NCBI GenBank assembly: GCA_002493625.1
Contig: DKZK01000017.1
Location: forward strand, 36,180-53,223
Length of the DNA stretch: 17,044 nt
Direction of reading: 5' to 3'
DNA from: Lachnospiraceae bacterium UBA7076
Lineage (GTDB): Bacteria > Bacillota > Clostridia > Lachnospirales > Lachnospiraceae
Positions 15,463-17,044 of the stretch are shown here, one piece after another (position 1 is the first letter of the stretch; each line of letters opens with the position of its first letter). The notes under the pieces are model-generated. The model was not told where the DNA came from, ran no database searches, and was given only the letters and a program-made list of their open reading frames with translations. A program made the translations under genes and the position numbers.

Positions 15463-15519
15463 GTTCTAGTTTATAGAACCGTCAGTCCATACAATAGTAT
15501 TCGTCATTTTTTTAATGAC
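15463..15519 (-). promoter_or_regulatory. 5' untranslated region with two small hairpins
   Basis: Between the predicted transcription start (near 15519) and the ribosome binding site of the binding-protein gene lie two inverted repeats: GTCATT/AATGAC (15503-15508 with 15514-15519) and GTTCTA/TAGAAC (15463-15468 with 15474-15479). The second could extend by an outer ACT/AGT pairing. They may act in mRNA stability, or the second may be a DNA operator; the sequence alone does not decide. No known riboswitch was recognised. Confidence 0.4.
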
Positions 15520-15525
15520 AAGGTA

Positions 15526-15554
15526 ATTATAGGGCATATTAAACAATTTTGCAA
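15526..15554 (-). promoter_or_regulatory. Sigma-A promoter of the sugar uptake locus
   Basis: On the minus strand, TTGCAA (15549-15554) and a perfect TATAAT (15526-15531) are spaced by exactly 17 bases. The predicted start near 15519 leaves an untranslated leader of about 90 bases before the GTG start. This is the clearest promoter in the window. No obvious catabolite-control (cre) site was seen next to it. Confidence 0.82.
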
Positions 15555-15718
15555 GTGTTTTTTCCATTTTTTTTTGGTACATTATAACTATACACTCTCA
15601 AATCACTTATTATTCAAAACAAAAATTAGCAATAACGCATAGATTTTTCTGTGCAAACTTATTTTACTTCTACCACCTCTTATGTTAAAATATCAACATC
15701 TTCATGAGGAGGGTCATT

Positions 15719-16897
15719 ATGTCAAAAAATAAAACAAAAAAGAAAAAAAATATTTCTGATAAAAAAGCAAATATTTCTTCCAAAATCAAGAAAATAAAAG
15801 CCGCCGAAAAAAGCGTCAACAACAAAGAAAAAAACACTAATGGTAAAAAAAATGATGTAAAAAAAACAAAATCTGATAAAAGCAATAAGAACCATACTAA
15901 AAAAGAAAAAAATACCGACCTCAAAAAGGATAGCACCATAATAAAAGCATCCAAAGCTGTTGACAGCGGCACAAAAGAAACAAACATATGCAACAGCAAT
16001 GCAGAAGGTACAAATTCTCATACAGGCAAAACCGAAAATAATGATATTGGTAAAAATATTATCAAGCAGGGCAATAAGCTTATTTTCAGTGATACCGTTG
16101 ATGAAACAAAGCCGGAGGATGCCAAGGTTCCTGACACCGGCCGGAAAAATTCAGACAAAGACTCATTTTTTGAAAATAAATTAGAGCTGGCAGTTATGTC
16201 AAAAAAGGAACGGCGTGCTGCAAAAAAAGCCGCATACAGGGAATATACAAGCACAATGTCAGGAAAGGAACGGGTTTCCTATTTTTTCTATTGCTATAAA
16301 TGGCATATCATTATTCCCATATGCTGTGCTTTATTAATTTTATGCTACGGCATGGCATTTTACAGAAATTCAAGACCTGTAGCTTTATCCTATGCGGTTT
16401 TAAATGCAGAAGAATTTGACAAAACCTTTCACGAGGATTACCTGAGCTACTTTAACATGCCTGATAATCATGTTATGCGGGCAACCGCCGGATATTTCGT
16501 TAATTATGATTACTACAAAAAGAATATGGTTTCCGCCTCAAGAGAAGGCACAAATTACAATACGCTTGCGCTCACGTGCCAGTCGGGCACCTTTGACGTC
16601 ATTATCGGCGACGGAGCAGGCATTAAATATTGTACATTTGTTGAAATAGTACAACCCTTAGACTTATATTTTACCGAGGAGCAATATGCCGCTTTAGAAA
16701 GTCATATCGTGAAATTTCAGGATTCCTCCTACACGTTTTATCCTTATGCAATAGACATAAGTGACACGGAATTCGCAAAGGGACTTAATCTTGGATATTC
16801 AAAGGTTTATATAGCCTTTCCGGGCGTATCGGAGGAAAATATGACTAATTCTCTCCGGCTGCTGGAATATGTACTTGGAATTGATTTGGTTGAATAA
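15719..16897 (+). CDS. Lysine-rich single-pass membrane protein, unknown function
   Basis: I do not recognise a named family. From the ATG at 15719, AGGAGG lies six bases upstream; the ATG at 15704 would sit inside that region. The first 150 or so residues of the 392-residue product are low-complexity and rich in Lys, Asn, Ser and Asp, probably disordered and cytoplasmic. A basic stretch (SKKERRAAKKAAYREY, about 161-176) precedes the single hydrophobic segment WHIIIPICCALLILCYGMAF (about 195-214). The C-terminal 175 residues would be outside the cell and contain a TFDVIIGDGAG segment, somewhat like solute-binding-type domains. Similar membrane-anchored proteins occur near CUT1 transporters and DUF624 genes in Clostridia, which is an inference from context. 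The A-rich 5' third differs sharply in base use from the rest. Confidence 0.75.
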   Translation: MSKNKTKKKKNISDKKANISSKIKKIKAAEKSVNNKEKNTNGKKNDVKKTKSDKSNKNHTKKEKNTDLKKDSTIIKASKAVDSGTKETNICNSNAEGTNSHTGKTENNDIGKNIIKQGNKLIFSDTVDETKPEDAKVPDTGRKNSDKDSFFENKLELAVMSKKERRAAKKAAYREYTSTMSGKERVSYFFYCYKWHIIIPICCALLILCYGMAFYRNSRPVALSYAVLNAEEFDKTFHEDYLSYFNMPDNHVMRATAGYFVNYDYYKKNMVSASREGTNYNTLALTCQSGTFDVIIGDGAGIKYCTFVEIVQPLDLYFTEEQYAALESHIVKFQDSSYTFYPYAIDISDTEFAKGLNLGYSKVYIAFPGVSEENMTNSLRLLEYVLGIDLVE

Positions 16898-16903
16898 AAA
16901 ACA

Positions 16904-17042
16904 GGGCTGTCGCAATAAGGCTTTGTTTTCTTGGTAACTATACATTTTTAACAAAGAAAAGCGGAAGTTAAGTAACACGTTGGAGCGTTCTTTGTGGAAA
17001 ATGCATAATAAAAAAGAATTAAAATCCTTATTGCGACAGCCC
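16904..17042. mobile_element. 139-bp MITE-like element with 17-bp perfect terminal inverted repeats
   Basis: GGGCTGTCGCAATAAGG (16904-16920) is perfectly inverted at 17026-17042. The symmetry continues imperfectly for another 28 bases on each side (19 of 28 matching), giving arms of about 45 bases around a unique core of about 49 bases. No coding capacity for a transposase is visible. A related end lies at 1-45. The dinucleotide CA occurs just outside both ends, which is too short to prove a target duplication. The element begins 6 bases after the stop codon of the lysine-rich membrane protein, and its transcript could fold into a long stem that stops or stabilises the message. The parent transposon family is not identified. 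Confidence 0.75.
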
Positions 17043-17044
17043 CA

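Noticed and set aside
15463..15519. Riboswitch in the leader of the binding-protein gene
   Set aside because: Only two isolated short hairpins are present, and no known aptamer core was recognised.
15637..15654. Seven-pair hairpin with a four-T loop in the divergent intergenic region
   Set aside because: Short, not followed by a T-run, and not placed after a gene; not reported as a terminator.
1..17044. Window as a circular plasmid or phage, because both ends share 22 identical bases
   Set aside because: The shared bases belong to a repeated element end, the flanking bases differ, and the content is chromosomal housekeeping genes.

Overview
The window looks like chromosomal DNA from a low-GC anaerobic Clostridia species, most likely of the Lachnospiraceae. 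Reasons: the gene order dgt-dnaG-rpoD-trmK-nif3, a type A RNase P RNA, a CUT1 sugar ABC transporter without its own ATPase next to a DUF624 (YesL-like) membrane protein, strong AGGAGG-type ribosome binding sites, and frequent GTG or TTG starts. This is a family-level impression from gene content; no marker gene was compared.

Layout. (1) Positions 1-45 are the end of a small inverted-repeat element. (2) 52-3015, minus strand: nitroreductase, a coiled-coil protein with a pentapeptide-repeat tail, a hot-dog thioesterase and methylenetetrahydrofolate reductase, closely spaced and probably one operon. (3) About 3142-3568, plus strand: rnpB. (4) 3606-10832, minus strand: a housekeeping cluster read in the order dgt, dnaG, rpoD, trmK, nif3-like, TGS/uridine-kinase-like nucleoside kinase, with 15-46 nt gaps. 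(5) 10833-11177: a gene-free stretch with a GC-rich structured element and an intrinsic terminator. (6) 11178-15426, minus strand: a carbohydrate uptake locus (lipoprotein binding protein, two permeases, then the DUF624 protein) with a clear sigma-A promoter ahead of the binding protein and hairpins between genes. (7) 15719-16897, plus strand: a divergent, unrecognised lysine-rich single-pass membrane protein. (8) 16904-17042: a complete 139-bp non-coding element with 17-bp perfect terminal inverted repeats, related to the one at the left edge.

How the genes work together. The dgt-dnaG-rpoD group joins dNTP control, replication priming and the main sigma factor; trmK and nif3 commonly follow rpoD in Firmicutes. 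The transporter locus would bind an oligosaccharide with the lipoprotein, pass it through the two permeases, and borrow an ATPase encoded elsewhere.

The most notable points are two apparent lesions in charged, low-complexity C-termini. The coiled-coil protein has a TGA followed in frame by 29 more codons that carry on its pentapeptide pattern. The DUF624 protein's acidic tail turns basic at a run of five A's, and losing one A would restore an acidic tail. The mobile-element copies a few bases past the stop codons at both window edges also deserve a look. I found no clear evidence of a new defence system, CRISPR array, prophage or biosynthetic cluster.
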